A DNA stretch of 64,000 nucleotides. Origin: Nitrospira defluvii (lineage in GTDB: Bacteria > Nitrospirota > Nitrospiria > Nitrospirales > Nitrospiraceae). The notes beneath the pieces were generated by a model. That model was given only the letters and a program-made list of their open reading frames with translations. It had not been told where the DNA came from and made no database searches. The DNA is taken from assembly GCA_000196815.1 (NCBI GenBank), contig FP929003.1, positions 3,371,501 to 3,435,500 of the forward strand. Direction: 5' to 3'. Of the stretch, positions 36,553-46,386 are shown piece after piece (within the stretch, counting starts at the first letter, position 1; each line of letters starts with the position of its first letter). Position numbers and translations under genes: made by a program.

Positions 36553-37290
36553 TCATAGATCGGTATCATTCTTAAAGGGCGGCACCGTCTTATTCGCTTG
36601 CCTAAGCGTATCAGCATCATTGAGGTATTGATTGAGGTGAATCCGCATCTCACGGTTTTCGACAGGAGCCCGCGTTGGCAGGCGACCACCTTCTGCAACT
36701 TCGCTCGTTACACGTTTTCGAACTACGACCTCGATCCCACACTCTCCGACAGGGGACCTGGTCTGGTCGTATTTTGGCAACTTGTACCGGTAGGTTGCTG
36801 AGAGAAGCTCCACTTTGATAACCTCAGCGTTGCTACCCAACTCCATAAGCAGCGGCAACATATTTACCGATTTTTGATTCCAGGACTTCTCTTTATAAAT
36901 GGCAAAAGTCCACTTGTGATCCTGGTTATATGCACTGGGAAATACTCCTTGTTCATACAAGTCTTCATCGGGAACCAGAATGACCAGATAGCCTCCCGGT
37001 TTCACCACTCGAAACCAATTCTTGAGCCCCTGGCAAGGATCGACTAAGTGTTCCAGACAATGGCTGCTATGAACGAAGTCGTACTGTTCATCGCGAATCT
37101 CAGAGAGAAACTGCGCGTCGCCGTCTTCACGATCCCAGGTTTGAACATGTTCAATCCGTGAAAACAATTCAGCATACAACGCCAATGGATCCGGCTTTCC
37201 CCCAATATCGAGTCCCCTGCCGACAAAATACCGATTACTAAAATTGGGATCGCTCAATCGCCGGGCAATGGACTTACTACACTCTTTCAT
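36553..37290 (-). CDS. Class I SAM-dependent methyltransferase
   Basis: A 245-residue methyltransferase. After YFVGRGLDIGGKPDPL (motif I: GLDIGG) come YDFVHSSHCLEHLVDP and FRVVKPGGYLVILVPDEDLYEQG (motif post II/III). The ATG at 37290 has AGGTG seven bases upstream. In this region, it probably methylates a sugar or the terminal residue of the surface glycan. The C terminus is Arg/Lys-rich without an assigned motif. The exact acceptor is not known. Confidence 0.75.
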   Translation of the reverse strand: MKECSKSIARRLSDPNFSNRYFVGRGLDIGGKPDPLALYAELFSRIEHVQTWDREDGDAQFLSEIRDEQYDFVHSSHCLEHLVDPCQGLKNWFRVVKPGGYLVILVPDEDLYEQGVFPSAYNQDHKWTFAIYKEKSWNQKSVNMLPLLMELGSNAEVIKVELLSATYRYKLPKYDQTRSPVGECGIEVVVRKRVTSEVAEGGRLPTRAPVENREMRIHLNQYLNDADTLRQANKTVPPFKNDTDL

Positions 37291-37324
37291 AAACCAACAC
37301 CTGCAGAGCACTCCATCGAGACAC

Positions 37325-38500
37325 CTATCCCATCTTCATGATTGAGCCGGCCGAGTCCGCAAGCCGAAGGCAGAAGTCCGGCGTGAAATGACGATACACT
37401 TGCCTATTCATTGTAGAACTATTTCGCATACTGGCAATGAGATGCGTGGGTTTGATCGTACCTGCAGCCAACAGCTCCTCATCCAACTGGGCGATTCGGT
37501 CAATGAACGCCCTGTCGACATCAACCTGTGCATCAAAGTTATGCCCAAACGCTCGATCGATGAAAATATCAATAATGTTTCCGTAGGCAAGGAACATCTC
37601 GAACTTGAAGGTGTGCGTCAAGAGCGGCAAAATATCTTGCGCGCGAATGCCTTCAAATCCCCCTACGGAACAATCCCAATTTTCATACATAGGCTCATAT
37701 CGGCTGAGCAAATGATTGTACTTGTACCGGTCCGGCATGGTTCTCCAGACCTCCTGAACAACCTCAAGCGCTTCAGGCCATCGCATGTGCCCGTTTCGGC
37801 CGATAATATCGGAGACAACAAAGACTCCAGAGTGGCCGATAGCAAGTCGAACTTTTCCGAAAAGGACTTCGAGGTCTTGAAAGTGGTGCAGTGACTGATT
37901 CGCAACGATCACCGAATACTGTTTGTCACACTCCCAATGTTTCACATCTGACTCTACAAAATTGAGATAGGGCAGCATCTGTTTCGATGACGCCAACGCC
38001 CTCCCACGCGCTAGCATCTGCGGATTCACTTCAATACAATCCAGTTGAAACCTTGTGATTCCGCTCGCCACCAGTTGCTCAGCCATCACAACCTCGGCCT
38101 CGCAATTTCCCGTGCCAAGACTCGCCACATGACACATCTCTCCCGGCTTGACGCGACACGCGTCCGCAACATATCTGACGAACAACTCCGTAACACCAGG
38201 GATATTGAGCGCCACAAACCTCGGCAGCAGGTATTTTTCAGACCAATAGTGAAAAATGTCCGGAAGATCATGAACATTCTGGACATTCCGAAAATTGGCG
38301 AGCTCCCCTTTCAGCCGATCAGCATACTCGAGGTCGGAAGATCCGCTGCATCCACATGGATATCGCTTAGGCGTGGCAGGGTGCAGCAGCATGCCGACAT
38401 TGGTTCGACGGTATCTTTGCCGCATCCGATCAATCAACGCGGCTCGGCCTTCATTCCGCCAAATGTGCCACACGCGCTGCAGGAGACCGGCATCAAACAT
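37325..38500 (-). CDS. SAM-dependent methyltransferase domain protein
   Basis: A 391-residue protein. Residues about 120-290 are a class I methyltransferase: CHVASLGTGNCEAEVVMAEQL (motif I), LDCIEVNPQMLARGRAL, and VIVANQSLHHFQDLEVLFG. The first 110 residues are not recognised; the last part has LIASMRNSSTMNRQVYRHF. It follows the smaller methyltransferase by only 34 bases in the same direction. It may modify the glycan chain or a lipid. The size is unusual for a simple sugar methylase. Confidence 0.65.
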   Translation of the reverse strand: MFDAGLLQRVWHIWRNEGRAALIDRMRQRYRRTNVGMLLHPATPKRYPCGCSGSSDLEYADRLKGELANFRNVQNVHDLPDIFHYWSEKYLLPRFVALNIPGVTELFVRYVADACRVKPGEMCHVASLGTGNCEAEVVMAEQLVASGITRFQLDCIEVNPQMLARGRALASSKQMLPYLNFVESDVKHWECDKQYSVIVANQSLHHFQDLEVLFGKVRLAIGHSGVFVVSDIIGRNGHMRWPEALEVVQEVWRTMPDRYKYNHLLSRYEPMYENWDCSVGGFEGIRAQDILPLLTHTFKFEMFLAYGNIIDIFIDRAFGHNFDAQVDVDRAFIDRIAQLDEELLAAGTIKPTHLIASMRNSSTMNRQVYRHFTPDFCLRLADSAGSIMKMG

Positions 38501-38555
38501 TTGGAGCCCCAGCTAACACATGTGCCCTTGCGCCAATGAACGTTCCAACAACGAC

Positions 38556-39314
38556 CTATGGCCTTGCTTGATTAAGCCCTGCCCTGAACACGAATTGCGG
38601 GAAAATCTGCTCCGAGTTGAGGCCGTCTCGACGAATAAGCGTGCTCTCGACCACCTCTGTGGCGCCCAGGCAACTGGATACCGTCGCGTCATCAAACACG
38701 ACATACCCTCCGACCGCCATATGGGGCTTCACGATCTCATAGGAGTACGCAACAGAGGAGTAGATGTCGCAATCAATGTGTGCGAGCACAATATTTTTCG
38801 CGCGACGCAAGACAGCGGGAGCTGTGTCCTGAAACAGGCCTTGGACAAACTCCAGATTGTGCAATCCATTGGTGGCCGCATAACAGCGTAACTCGTCCAG
38901 GTCTACCTCTCCGAAATCACCCTTCTGGTGCGCATCAACATCTGAATTGGTCGCGGGCATGCCTGCGAAGGTATCGAGTGAGTACACTCTGGTGCCGGGA
39001 TATAGCTGATCAACGAGATGAGCCAAAAAAATCGCGTTGCCTCCTCGATAAGATCCGAACTCGATCACATCGCCAGCACCGACCTTGCCGAGAAAAAATT
39101 TGACAATGAGAAAGAGGTTGATGCGGTTGTCTTCTGCAACGACCGTACGGCCATGCGCCAGGGCGATAGCCTTCTTGTAGAGCGGATCCTCACTGACCCG
39201 CTTTCGAAGCTCTCCAAACTGGATACCCCATCCCCGAATATATCCATCATAGATGCTTCGGCCATTTCTCAACTCACAGGAAATATTGTTCATTGTTGGA
39301 AGGTAGTTCGACAT
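38556..39314 (-). CDS. TylF/MycF-like O-methyltransferase
   Basis: A 252-residue protein of the macrocin-O-methyltransferase fold: VIEFGSYRGGNAIFLAHLV (motif I), YSLDTFAGMP, and VLAHIDCDIYSSVAYSYEIV with the metal-binding DxD, then GGYVVFDDATVSSCLGA. TylF-type enzymes methylate deoxysugar hydroxyls with Mg2+, and in glycan loci they often cap sugars. The ATG at 39314 has GGAG eight bases before it. A second relative is encoded next (39515-40351). Confidence 0.8.
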   Translation of the reverse strand: MSNYLPTMNNISCELRNGRSIYDGYIRGWGIQFGELRKRVSEDPLYKKAIALAHGRTVVAEDNRINLFLIVKFFLGKVGAGDVIEFGSYRGGNAIFLAHLVDQLYPGTRVYSLDTFAGMPATNSDVDAHQKGDFGEVDLDELRCYAATNGLHNLEFVQGLFQDTAPAVLRRAKNIVLAHIDCDIYSSVAYSYEIVKPHMAVGGYVVFDDATVSSCLGATEVVESTLIRRDGLNSEQIFPQFVFRAGLNQARP

Positions 39315-39514
39315 GCCACAACTCCAAAGTTGCCACAAGCGGCCCGCGCACGGACCGCACCCGACTGAGCACAGGAGGGGATTCGGTGCTTCTAGAATAG
39401 CAAGAACACCCTCAAACTCCATAGAATTTCACAAGTTCGACCACGACATGAAGGGCATCAGGCCTGGCAGGTCACCATGGCCTCATTGCGGCGAGGAAGA
39501 CCGCTCGGCCAACT

Positions 39515-40351
39515 TCAAGGTTTGAACAAGAGACCTTGCCCAGTCGGCAAATTGGCAATCTTCACGCCTTTCTGTAGCGCAAAGGCATCCATGGCCTCTT
39601 TTTGTTTCCCAAAATTGAGCCAGCCGTAGTCATCAAGAATGATAGGGGCACCAGGCACCAGCTTATCCCAGAAGTATTCGATGGCTGCCCGTTCAGGCAC
39701 GACGATGTTCATATCTAAACATAGGTAACAGACGTCGCCAATCGGCACAGAAACTAATGTATCCGGGACCTTTCCTCGCACGAGCATGGCCATGGGAAAT
39801 GGAGAAAAGTTCATCTTTGCTCTCTCATAACAATCGTCATACTGCTGTTCATTCTCCTGAACACGGCCCAGCAACCGTTCGTAGGGTGTGATTTGGTCTT
39901 CCGGAATACCCTGAAATGTATCGAAGAGAAAAAACGTTTTCCCGGTCGAGTTGAAATCAATATAGTTGGCCACAGCCAGGGACATGATACCAGTGTTCGT
40001 CCCACATTCGACAAAATCGCCAGGCAACTGCTTGGCATGCCACGCTGCCCAACAACAGATATGGATCCGCCATTCAATATGGATATCGTCGGACGAACCT
40101 GCAGGACGAGCAATTTTGTGCCCGGAATTCATTCCGGCCTTATAGGCCGCCATGAACTTCTGATCTTGGAGAAAGTCTGGATTCTTGTGCCAGACGGTCA
40201 GAAAATCCGCATCATAGGTTGGAGTGCCGCGCGCATCACTCCAGGAAGGGCGAGGCGTTACATGCGGCGGCGTGCCCGCGGGCACCTCATCAGTCGCCCC
40301 AGGCTTACGGATCCATGCCGAGATACGTTTTAGAAAGTCACGAACAGCCAT
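39515..40351 (-). CDS. TylF-like O-methyltransferase
   Basis: A 278-residue relative of the gene downstream. FVECGTNTGIMSLAVANYI is motif I, LFDTFQGIPEDQ the next, and CYLCLDMNIVVPERAAIEY holds the DxN metal region, followed by GAPIILDDYGWLNFG. N-terminal 60 residues are polar and Pro-rich. It likely methylates another position of the surface sugar. The two TylF-like genes are 200 bases apart; the intervening DNA is without a gene. Confidence 0.78.
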   Translation of the reverse strand: MAVRDFLKRISAWIRKPGATDEVPAGTPPHVTPRPSWSDARGTPTYDADFLTVWHKNPDFLQDQKFMAAYKAGMNSGHKIARPAGSSDDIHIEWRIHICCWAAWHAKQLPGDFVECGTNTGIMSLAVANYIDFNSTGKTFFLFDTFQGIPEDQITPYERLLGRVQENEQQYDDCYERAKMNFSPFPMAMLVRGKVPDTLVSVPIGDVCYLCLDMNIVVPERAAIEYFWDKLVPGAPIILDDYGWLNFGKQKEAMDAFALQKGVKIANLPTGQGLLFKP

Positions 40352-40459
40352 CGTAGGAGTGACCTCAGCATAAAAGATCTCACGCCAAAACGGTCAGGCT
40401 GCTTCTGAATTCAGCGCAGACATCAGAACCATTGATTGAGTGGGCGCAGCGCATCTCCT

Positions 40460-43400
40460 TCACACTTTTTTGCAGACAAAGAGGTCCTTGGTCACCACCC
40501 CGATGCAAGGTTCCGAATTGTTTATAAACGTAACCTCGAAACCAATATGTCTCAATTGAGCAACAAGTTCCTGGCCATAAATCCGATAGACCAGGATGCC
40601 TGTACTATTCATGGGGTCACCGTGGTATTGCTTTTCCATCACATAGATATCTTCCACTCCTGAGCTATCGATACGAACCTGATTGGATTGCCATCCCGGC
40701 ACATAGGGAACCGTAAACACATAGCAACCACCAGGTCTGAGACAGCGATAGATCTCCCGATGCGCAGCCTCATCCCTCCTCACATGTTCCATTACATCCG
40801 AAGTGATGATAATGTCATAGAACCCATCTTGAAACGGCATTGCCTGAAGGTCGATGTTCATAACTTTCGGCCTGATGAACTCCCCGAACGGCCGGGTGGG
40901 GTCATAAATAGATGAGGTATAAAACTCCGCCTCCTTCAAGAATTTGAACAAGGGGCTAAATCCATCGGTGTCAAATATGCGGGGGCCCGCTGGCGCAACT
41001 GCGAGCTCGGCAATACTCCGCACCATGTGGTTTCCAATTTGATCGAGCAACCCGCTGGCCAGGGATCGATTTCTGCAGCTTGCGCCACAGGCATCACAAA
41101 GCAAACTCTCTCGAAGATTCTCGGATCCCAACGTCTTGAAATGTACGTGTTCCCCACAAACATTGCAGGTCCCATAGTAGGTCGCAGGAAGCCGCCGCGA
41201 GCGCGTGGGGATGTGAAAACTATCAAACAGATCCGAGTAGGAATTTGTCGCCGCTTCAAATGAGTATCGATCTCTGACGATCGCATATCCACGGTTCGAC
41301 AATTTCTGCCATAAATTCTTGTCCCGATACAGCTGTGAAATTTTGGCGGCAAGATCGTTGGCTGTATCGGCGATGACCACATCGCGGCCATCTTCCAACT
41401 CCATGCCCTCGAACGCCACACTGGTACCAGCACAGGGAAGCCCGTATGCCAGACAGCTCACAATCTTGCCTTTGATACCCGCGCCATATCGTAGCGGATT
41501 AACCGACAGTCGGATGTTCGACATGAGCTCCCCAAGATCAGGCACATAGCCGGTCACAATCACATCATTACCGGCGAGCCGCTGAACCGACTCAGGAGGA
41601 CGACTACCGACGATGTAGAATTTGACCCCGGGCAACTCGTCCCGCAGAATCGGAAACACCTCGGTCACAAAATACTGAACAGCGTCCACGTTCGGGAGGT
41701 GTTGATATCCACCTAAGAATAGAATGTCCTTGGTGTCCTCGAACTCAACGCTGCGCACATAACGCTCATGCACGGCCGAAATCACAGAAAATTTTGCGCA
41801 CGGCACTTCCTTCTGAAGGATGGCCTGTTCCAGCTGACTGACGACCACGGTGCAATCAACCTGTGCAACCAAGGCCAACTCCTGAGCCTTTCGTCGTTCC
41901 GCTTGCTTGGCCAATTGGGAATTTCCTTCGATCATCGCCTGCCGCTGCTCACGGAGGTAGTGAATATCAGCAGTATCGTACAGCACTTTGGCTGTGGGAC
42001 AATGCTTCCGGTAACTGACCAGGTGCTTTTCAGTGACGTCGGGGCGGCAGGAAAGAATGAGGTCATACTTTCCTCCCTCTTGCGCCAAATGCTCCTCCAG
42101 CGTCGCCACATAGGGCCAATACAGGCATTGCACTCCACGCCGCTGAAGGTCCTCGGTGTACCGATCAATGAAAGTCAGGTCATCTGGCACAAAGGTAACC
42201 TGGTACGAAAGGGACTGAAAGATCTTGATGAAGTTATAGATCTTCAGAGAACCGGCATCTTGGTCCGGCGTCGGAGTGCACGCATCCACAACCAAAATCC
42301 GCCTGGTGACGGTTCGTTCTCGTTCTAGTTCAGGACGTTCCCCAGGAGCGGCGTGGTCTATCAGAACAGAGGCCCATCGGTGAAAGAGTTTTTCCTTATT
42401 GACTACCTGATGTCTCTTGACGCCCTGAGAGACTTTCGTTCCTGAGCTGGTGCCCTCGAAATGGATGATTTTCGCCATCGGCTGATAGAAAACTTTCCTG
42501 CCGGCCTGCCGAACCTTGAACGCTAGATCGGAATCTTCGCCATACGCCGGGGCATAGTGATCATCAAAACCTCCCAGTTGGGAGAACAGATCCTTCGGGA
42601 GTAAGATGCACGCACCTGAGCAATAATCCACTTCCCGCAGATAACAGTATTCAGGCTTGTCAGGATCATCACAGCGTCCATAATTCCACGCCGATCCGTC
42701 ATTCCAGATAATCGACCCCGCTTCCTGCAAGCTCTCATCCGGATACAACAGTTTGGCGCCGACGAGCCCCGCATCGGGGTGTAATTCAAATGTTTGCACC
42801 AACTCCTCAAGCCAATGAGCCCGCACAATGGTGTCATTATTCAGAAAAAGCACATATTGGCCCTGAGCGACCTTGGCGCCGGCATTACAAGAGCCAATGA
42901 ATCCTAGGTTGGTTTCGTTTCTGACCACACGAATGCCCGAGATGTCCGCCAGCATGTGAGGCGTTTCATCACCCGAACAGTCATCCACGACGATCACTTC
43001 GAAAGGGATCCGTGTTTCGACCTCAGTGATTGATTTCAGGCAGGTGTAGGTCACGAGAGGATGATTGTGAATAGGAACGATAACGGACACCACCGGCTCG
43101 GATGATGAGCCGACGGTTAGAGGGGTCCAAACCCTTGCGAAGAAGTGCAGCTGCTTCCGTTTCCGTATCGGTCGTCCCATCATCCGCTGCGCTCGCTCGG
43201 CAATTTTCCCAGCCAGGGCTATCGTTCCCTGTTCGCGCCAAACGCAACACGCCTTCCGAATCAAATTCGGCAATGATCGAACTTTACGCGCCATACGACT
43301 GACAGGTAACCATGTCCCGAGAGGTCTCCTGGCCACGCGCTCCCGTACCAGCCATTTGAGCAACCGCAATCCGATCTCATAGACTTCTCTCCGCTTCGTG

Positions 43401-44317
43401 TACGCAGGGAAGAGTCGATTGGTAACTTCCTTTGCCCGGCAGATAAACCGCCATCCATTGGATGCCTTAATTTGCTGCAGCTCACCCGCAACCGCAACGA
43501 GCCTAGCCCCTGTCTCTTCCAACTCACTCGCGAGGCGATTCGCCCAGTGAGCAATTTGCTGTTGCTCCTTCCACAAATCGGACTCCCGGTCCAGATACAC
43601 AGACGTGGTTCGATGCCGATCAATGCAAAGGTCCTGATCACCACAGACAGCTATGTAATACATAGGGGCATCCAAACAGGGAACGCCAAAGCTGTCTTTG
43701 CCGCCCACATCGCTATAGGCCGCATAGCCATTCTCCCCTGCAGACGCATTGAGCGGAAACACCACGGATCCAGTCGCTAAACGTTGTCCATAGTACGCCA
43801 CGGACCGAAACCTTGCCGTGAGCAGCTCATTCAGTTCGTTCCAGTCCAATTCTTTCACATGAAACGGATTCGGCTGGGTGGACCCTTCCGAATACACCGG
43901 TCGGTTGGGGGAAGACAGAATGAGGATCCCATCTGGTTTCAGAACACGCTTGACCTCATTCAACATTTCCTGGTGACGATCATGATGTTCGATGGTTTCG
44001 AACGAGGTGACTAAATCCACAGAATGGTCTTGGATCGGCAATTCGCCACAACTTCCCGCCGCAAAAGACAGATTCTTGGACGCCCGATAACGGTGGGTGG
44101 CATAGCGGACACACTCCCCACTGAGGTCGATTCCCACGACCTTCGTCGCCACTTGCGCAAGAATCACTGATCCGTATCCCTCCCCCGATGCGACGTCCAG
44201 TACAACCTTTCCCATAGCCCAATCCATGGCAAGGCAATAGCGGTGTAGATGTTCGTACTTGATCTGGCCTCCCAAAGCTGGGACATATCGTTCACCGGTA
44301 AATCGCATTTCGATCAT
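40460..44317 (-). CDS. Four-domain methyltransferase/GT2/GT4/methyltransferase protein
   Basis: A 1285-residue single reading frame. Start ATG 44317 has AGGAAG ten bases upstream; a longer frame to 44380 runs into the next gene. Residues about 35-165 are methyltransferase 1 (LDVASGEGYGSVILA at 40). A helical link (about 245-290) with ELEETGARLVAVAGELQQ leads to a GT2 at about 408-635 (VVSVIVPIHNH, LFLNNDTIV). A GT4 spans about 672-1040 (FLGGYQHLPNVDAV, GAGIKGKIVSCLAYGLPCAG). At 1051-1081 a cysteine cluster (C1051, C1054, C1074, C1077, C1081) precedes methyltransferase 2 (about 1085-1285; DVMEHVRRDEA). It would assemble and methylate a glycan end in one chain. The specific sugars are unknown. 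Confidence 0.85.
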   Translation of the reverse strand: MIEMRFTGERYVPALGGQIKYEHLHRYCLAMDWAMGKVVLDVASGEGYGSVILAQVATKVVGIDLSGECVRYATHRYRASKNLSFAAGSCGELPIQDHSVDLVTSFETIEHHDRHQEMLNEVKRVLKPDGILILSSPNRPVYSEGSTQPNPFHVKELDWNELNELLTARFRSVAYYGQRLATGSVVFPLNASAGENGYAAYSDVGGKDSFGVPCLDAPMYYIAVCGDQDLCIDRHRTTSVYLDRESDLWKEQQQIAHWANRLASELEETGARLVAVAGELQQIKASNGWRFICRAKEVTNRLFPAYTKRREVYEIGLRLLKWLVRERVARRPLGTWLPVSRMARKVRSLPNLIRKACCVWREQGTIALAGKIAERAQRMMGRPIRKRKQLHFFARVWTPLTVGSSSEPVVSVIVPIHNHPLVTYTCLKSITEVETRIPFEVIVVDDCSGDETPHMLADISGIRVVRNETNLGFIGSCNAGAKVAQGQYVLFLNNDTIVRAHWLEELVQTFELHPDAGLVGAKLLYPDESLQEAGSIIWNDGSAWNYGRCDDPDKPEYCYLREVDYCSGACILLPKDLFSQLGGFDDHYAPAYGEDSDLAFKVRQAGRKVFYQPMAKIIHFEGTSSGTKVSQGVKRHQVVNKEKLFHRWASVLIDHAAPGERPELERERTVTRRILVVDACTPTPDQDAGSLKIYNFIKIFQSLSYQVTFVPDDLTFIDRYTEDLQRRGVQCLYWPYVATLEEHLAQEGGKYDLILSCRPDVTEKHLVSYRKHCPTAKVLYDTADIHYLREQRQAMIEGNSQLAKQAERRKAQELALVAQVDCTVVVSQLEQAILQKEVPCAKFSVISAVHERYVRSVEFEDTKDILFLGGYQHLPNVDAVQYFVTEVFPILRDELPGVKFYIVGSRPPESVQRLAGNDVIVTGYVPDLGELMSNIRLSVNPLRYGAGIKGKIVSCLAYGLPCAGTSVAFEGMELEDGRDVVIADTANDLAAKISQLYRDKNLWQKLSNRGYAIVRDRYSFEAATNSYSDLFDSFHIPTRSRRLPATYYGTCNVCGEHVHFKTLGSENLRESLLCDACGASCRNRSLASGLLDQIGNHMVRSIAELAVAPAGPRIFDTDGFSPLFKFLKEAEFYTSSIYDPTRPFGEFIRPKVMNIDLQAMPFQDGFYDIIITSDVMEHVRRDEAAHREIYRCLRPGGCYVFTVPYVPGWQSNQVRIDSSGVEDIYVMEKQYHGDPMNSTGILVYRIYGQELVAQLRHIGFEVTFINNSEPCIGVVTKDLFVCKKV

Positions 44318-44366
44318 ATACAGCAAACTTCCTACACACAGGTGAGGGGGATAGATGCATAGCGCA

Positions 44367-45068
44367 TTAGGCCACGGCAATTAACGCAATACCAGCAGGG
44401 TAGCAATAGGACACAATGCGACATTCGGAAAAGCCTGCACTGAGAACAACCTCCCATACGTCCGCCCCGAACTCGGTATGCACGCGCATCGCTTCATCGA
44501 GGCAGCCGGGATGGCCATGATAACTCGGGGAACGCTCGTGTCGTCCACGCGACAGCCGCCCGACAATAATGGGAACAGTAAACACACACGCGCCGCCCCT
44601 ACGGAGCACCCGACGGCACTCCTTGAGCCCTTTGACGGGATCGGAAATATGTTCAAACGTATCCGAGTGGAGGACAATGTCGAACGATTCACTCTCGAGA
44701 TCAAGCGCCATCATGTCGTATTCGGGGTAGCGCACCAATCGATGGTGCGGAATATTTTTGAGGATGCCACTCAACGTTCCCGCTTCATTAATCTCTAATG
44801 TCTGTAGAGACTGTGCGAGCGGTGCATGCACCCACTCGACTAGTGGACTTGGTGACTCATGGTAGCGCAAGAAAGCATCGGCCAAGGCGATTGATCGCAC
44901 GTTAGAACCGCATCCCACACAAGCGGTTCCTTGCTGAACATTGATATAGGCGGCCTCTTCCTGAGACAGTTCCCACTGACTAATAAGATTGCCCCACAAC
45001 ACGTCGTGGTGAGCAAAGCGCTCTCCGCCACACACTCTACAGGGCGACAGAATCATTGGCGTTTTCAT
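44367..45068 (-). CDS. Methyltransferase with N-terminal zinc ribbon
   Basis: A 233-residue protein. CRVCGG near the start and CVGCGSNVRSIALADAFL later form a four-cysteine ribbon; then a class I methyltransferase with SFDIVLHSDTFEHISDPVKGL and RRVLRRGGACVFTVPIIVGRLSRG. The CxxC...CxxCGSxxR word closely matches the ribbon before methyltransferase 2 of the 1285-residue neighbour, so the two modules are probably related. It overlaps the ABC ATPase 3' end by 32 bases. It most likely methylates a glycan cap. Motif I is less clear because the ribbon is adjacent. Confidence 0.72.
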   Translation of the reverse strand: MKTPMILSPCRVCGGERFAHHDVLWGNLISQWELSQEEAAYINVQQGTACVGCGSNVRSIALADAFLRYHESPSPLVEWVHAPLAQSLQTLEINEAGTLSGILKNIPHHRLVRYPEYDMMALDLESESFDIVLHSDTFEHISDPVKGLKECRRVLRRGGACVFTVPIIVGRLSRGRHERSPSYHGHPGCLDEAMRVHTEFGADVWEVVLSAGFSECRIVSYCYPAGIALIAVA

Positions 45069-46386
45069 TGTGCGAGTTCTGCGTAACAAGCCGATGCAAC
45101 TCCACATGCAGCAGCTCAACGGCAATCAGCCCAAAACACAACTCTGAAGGATTTGAGCTAAAGGTCAGGGCATCATGAATCCAATGGTACTGAACGTGAT
45201 GCTCCTGTGTGCCTTCGGCGAGCGCAACGCTTAATGAGTAATCACCAGCGTGAAGTACCGGCATCATAAATTCCAGCTCGGCGACAAATCGTGTACCTGG
45301 CACAATTGTACTTGAGGACGACCCTTGGCCTGCCACGCAAACATTGCCACCGAAAAGCGACTGACCAAGTCGATCCCTTACGACAAAACCCACAATTGGG
45401 CTCAACAACTGTATCGAGGTTTGGCACCACACTAGGAGAGATACGCGCGCGCTTGCCTGAACCGTATGAAGCACTCGGCCTGAGGCATCCCTGAATGCCA
45501 CCTTTTCTATGCACGCCCGACGCTCGCCGAACAACCCAGACGTCTCCAGCCATTGCGCACCTGCACCATCGTCGGAAACAGCGCGAGTCTCGCTCTCCCC
45601 GAACATAGCGCCACGCGGCACGTTCCCATGTGATGCCTGCGGATTCAGGTAACGATCACACACGCTCTTCGCTTCACCCATATCAGCGACCCGTCCATGA
45701 TCGAGCCACAGAGCGTTACGACAGAGACTGAGCACTGCCGCTGAATCATGGCTCACAAACAATACCGTGCCATGTTCCATGAATGCCCTCAGAAAGCGCA
45801 TGCATTTTTGAACGAAGAACGCATCTCCAACAGCCAACGCTTCGTCAATAATGAGAATATCCGCCTTAACATGTGCAATCACCGCGAAAGCCAGCCTGAC
45901 GATCATGCCACTGGAGTAGGTTTTGACAGGCTGATCGGCCGCGATCCCGATGTCAGCAAACGCAAGGATGTCATCCAACTGCACATCAACATCCTCACGC
46001 GACAGTCCGAGCAAGGCCGCATTGAGGTACACGTTCTCGCGCCCCGTGAACTCGGGGTGAAATCCAGCACCAAGCTCCAACAACGCGGCCACACGACCAT
46101 CGATCTCGATCGTTCCGCCTGTCGGACTCAAGGTCCCCACGATCAACTGCAACAGCGTGGACTTCCCCGATCCGTTCCGGCCGATGATGCCGAGCGTCTC
46201 CCCCTTCTTCACCTCGAAAGACACATCTTCGACGGCATGCACCTCCCGGTAATATTGCGCGGGTTTGCGTCCGAGGCATGTCTGCACCGCAGGCAGGATC
46301 CACTGCTTCCCCCTGTCGCCCGGGCGATCGTACAGCCGATAGGTTTTCGACAGATTGTGAACGCGGATGGCCCACTCAGAGGACAT
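45037..46386 (-). CDS. ABC-2 polysaccharide exporter ATPase, Wzt type
   Basis: A 449-residue ATPase. Walker A is IGRNGSGKSTLL, the signature KTYSSGMIVRLAFAV and Walker B ILIIDEALAVGDAFF; between them LELGAGFHPEFTGREN is typical of Wzt/TagH. Residues about 265-449 form a C-terminal beta domain that in Wzt binds the modified chain end before export. That fits a locus full of methyltransferases, because Wzt reads methyl or other caps. Start ATG 46386 overlaps the permease end by 11 bases. The pair exports O-antigen or a capsule-like glycan. Confidence 0.9.
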   Translation of the reverse strand: MSSEWAIRVHNLSKTYRLYDRPGDRGKQWILPAVQTCLGRKPAQYYREVHAVEDVSFEVKKGETLGIIGRNGSGKSTLLQLIVGTLSPTGGTIEIDGRVAALLELGAGFHPEFTGRENVYLNAALLGLSREDVDVQLDDILAFADIGIAADQPVKTYSSGMIVRLAFAVIAHVKADILIIDEALAVGDAFFVQKCMRFLRAFMEHGTVLFVSHDSAAVLSLCRNALWLDHGRVADMGEAKSVCDRYLNPQASHGNVPRGAMFGESETRAVSDDGAGAQWLETSGLFGERRACIEKVAFRDASGRVLHTVQASARVSLLVWCQTSIQLLSPIVGFVVRDRLGQSLFGGNVCVAGQGSSSSTIVPGTRFVAELEFMMPVLHAGDYSLSVALAEGTQEHHVQYHWIHDALTFSSNPSELCFGLIAVELLHVELHRLVTQNSHNENANDSVAL

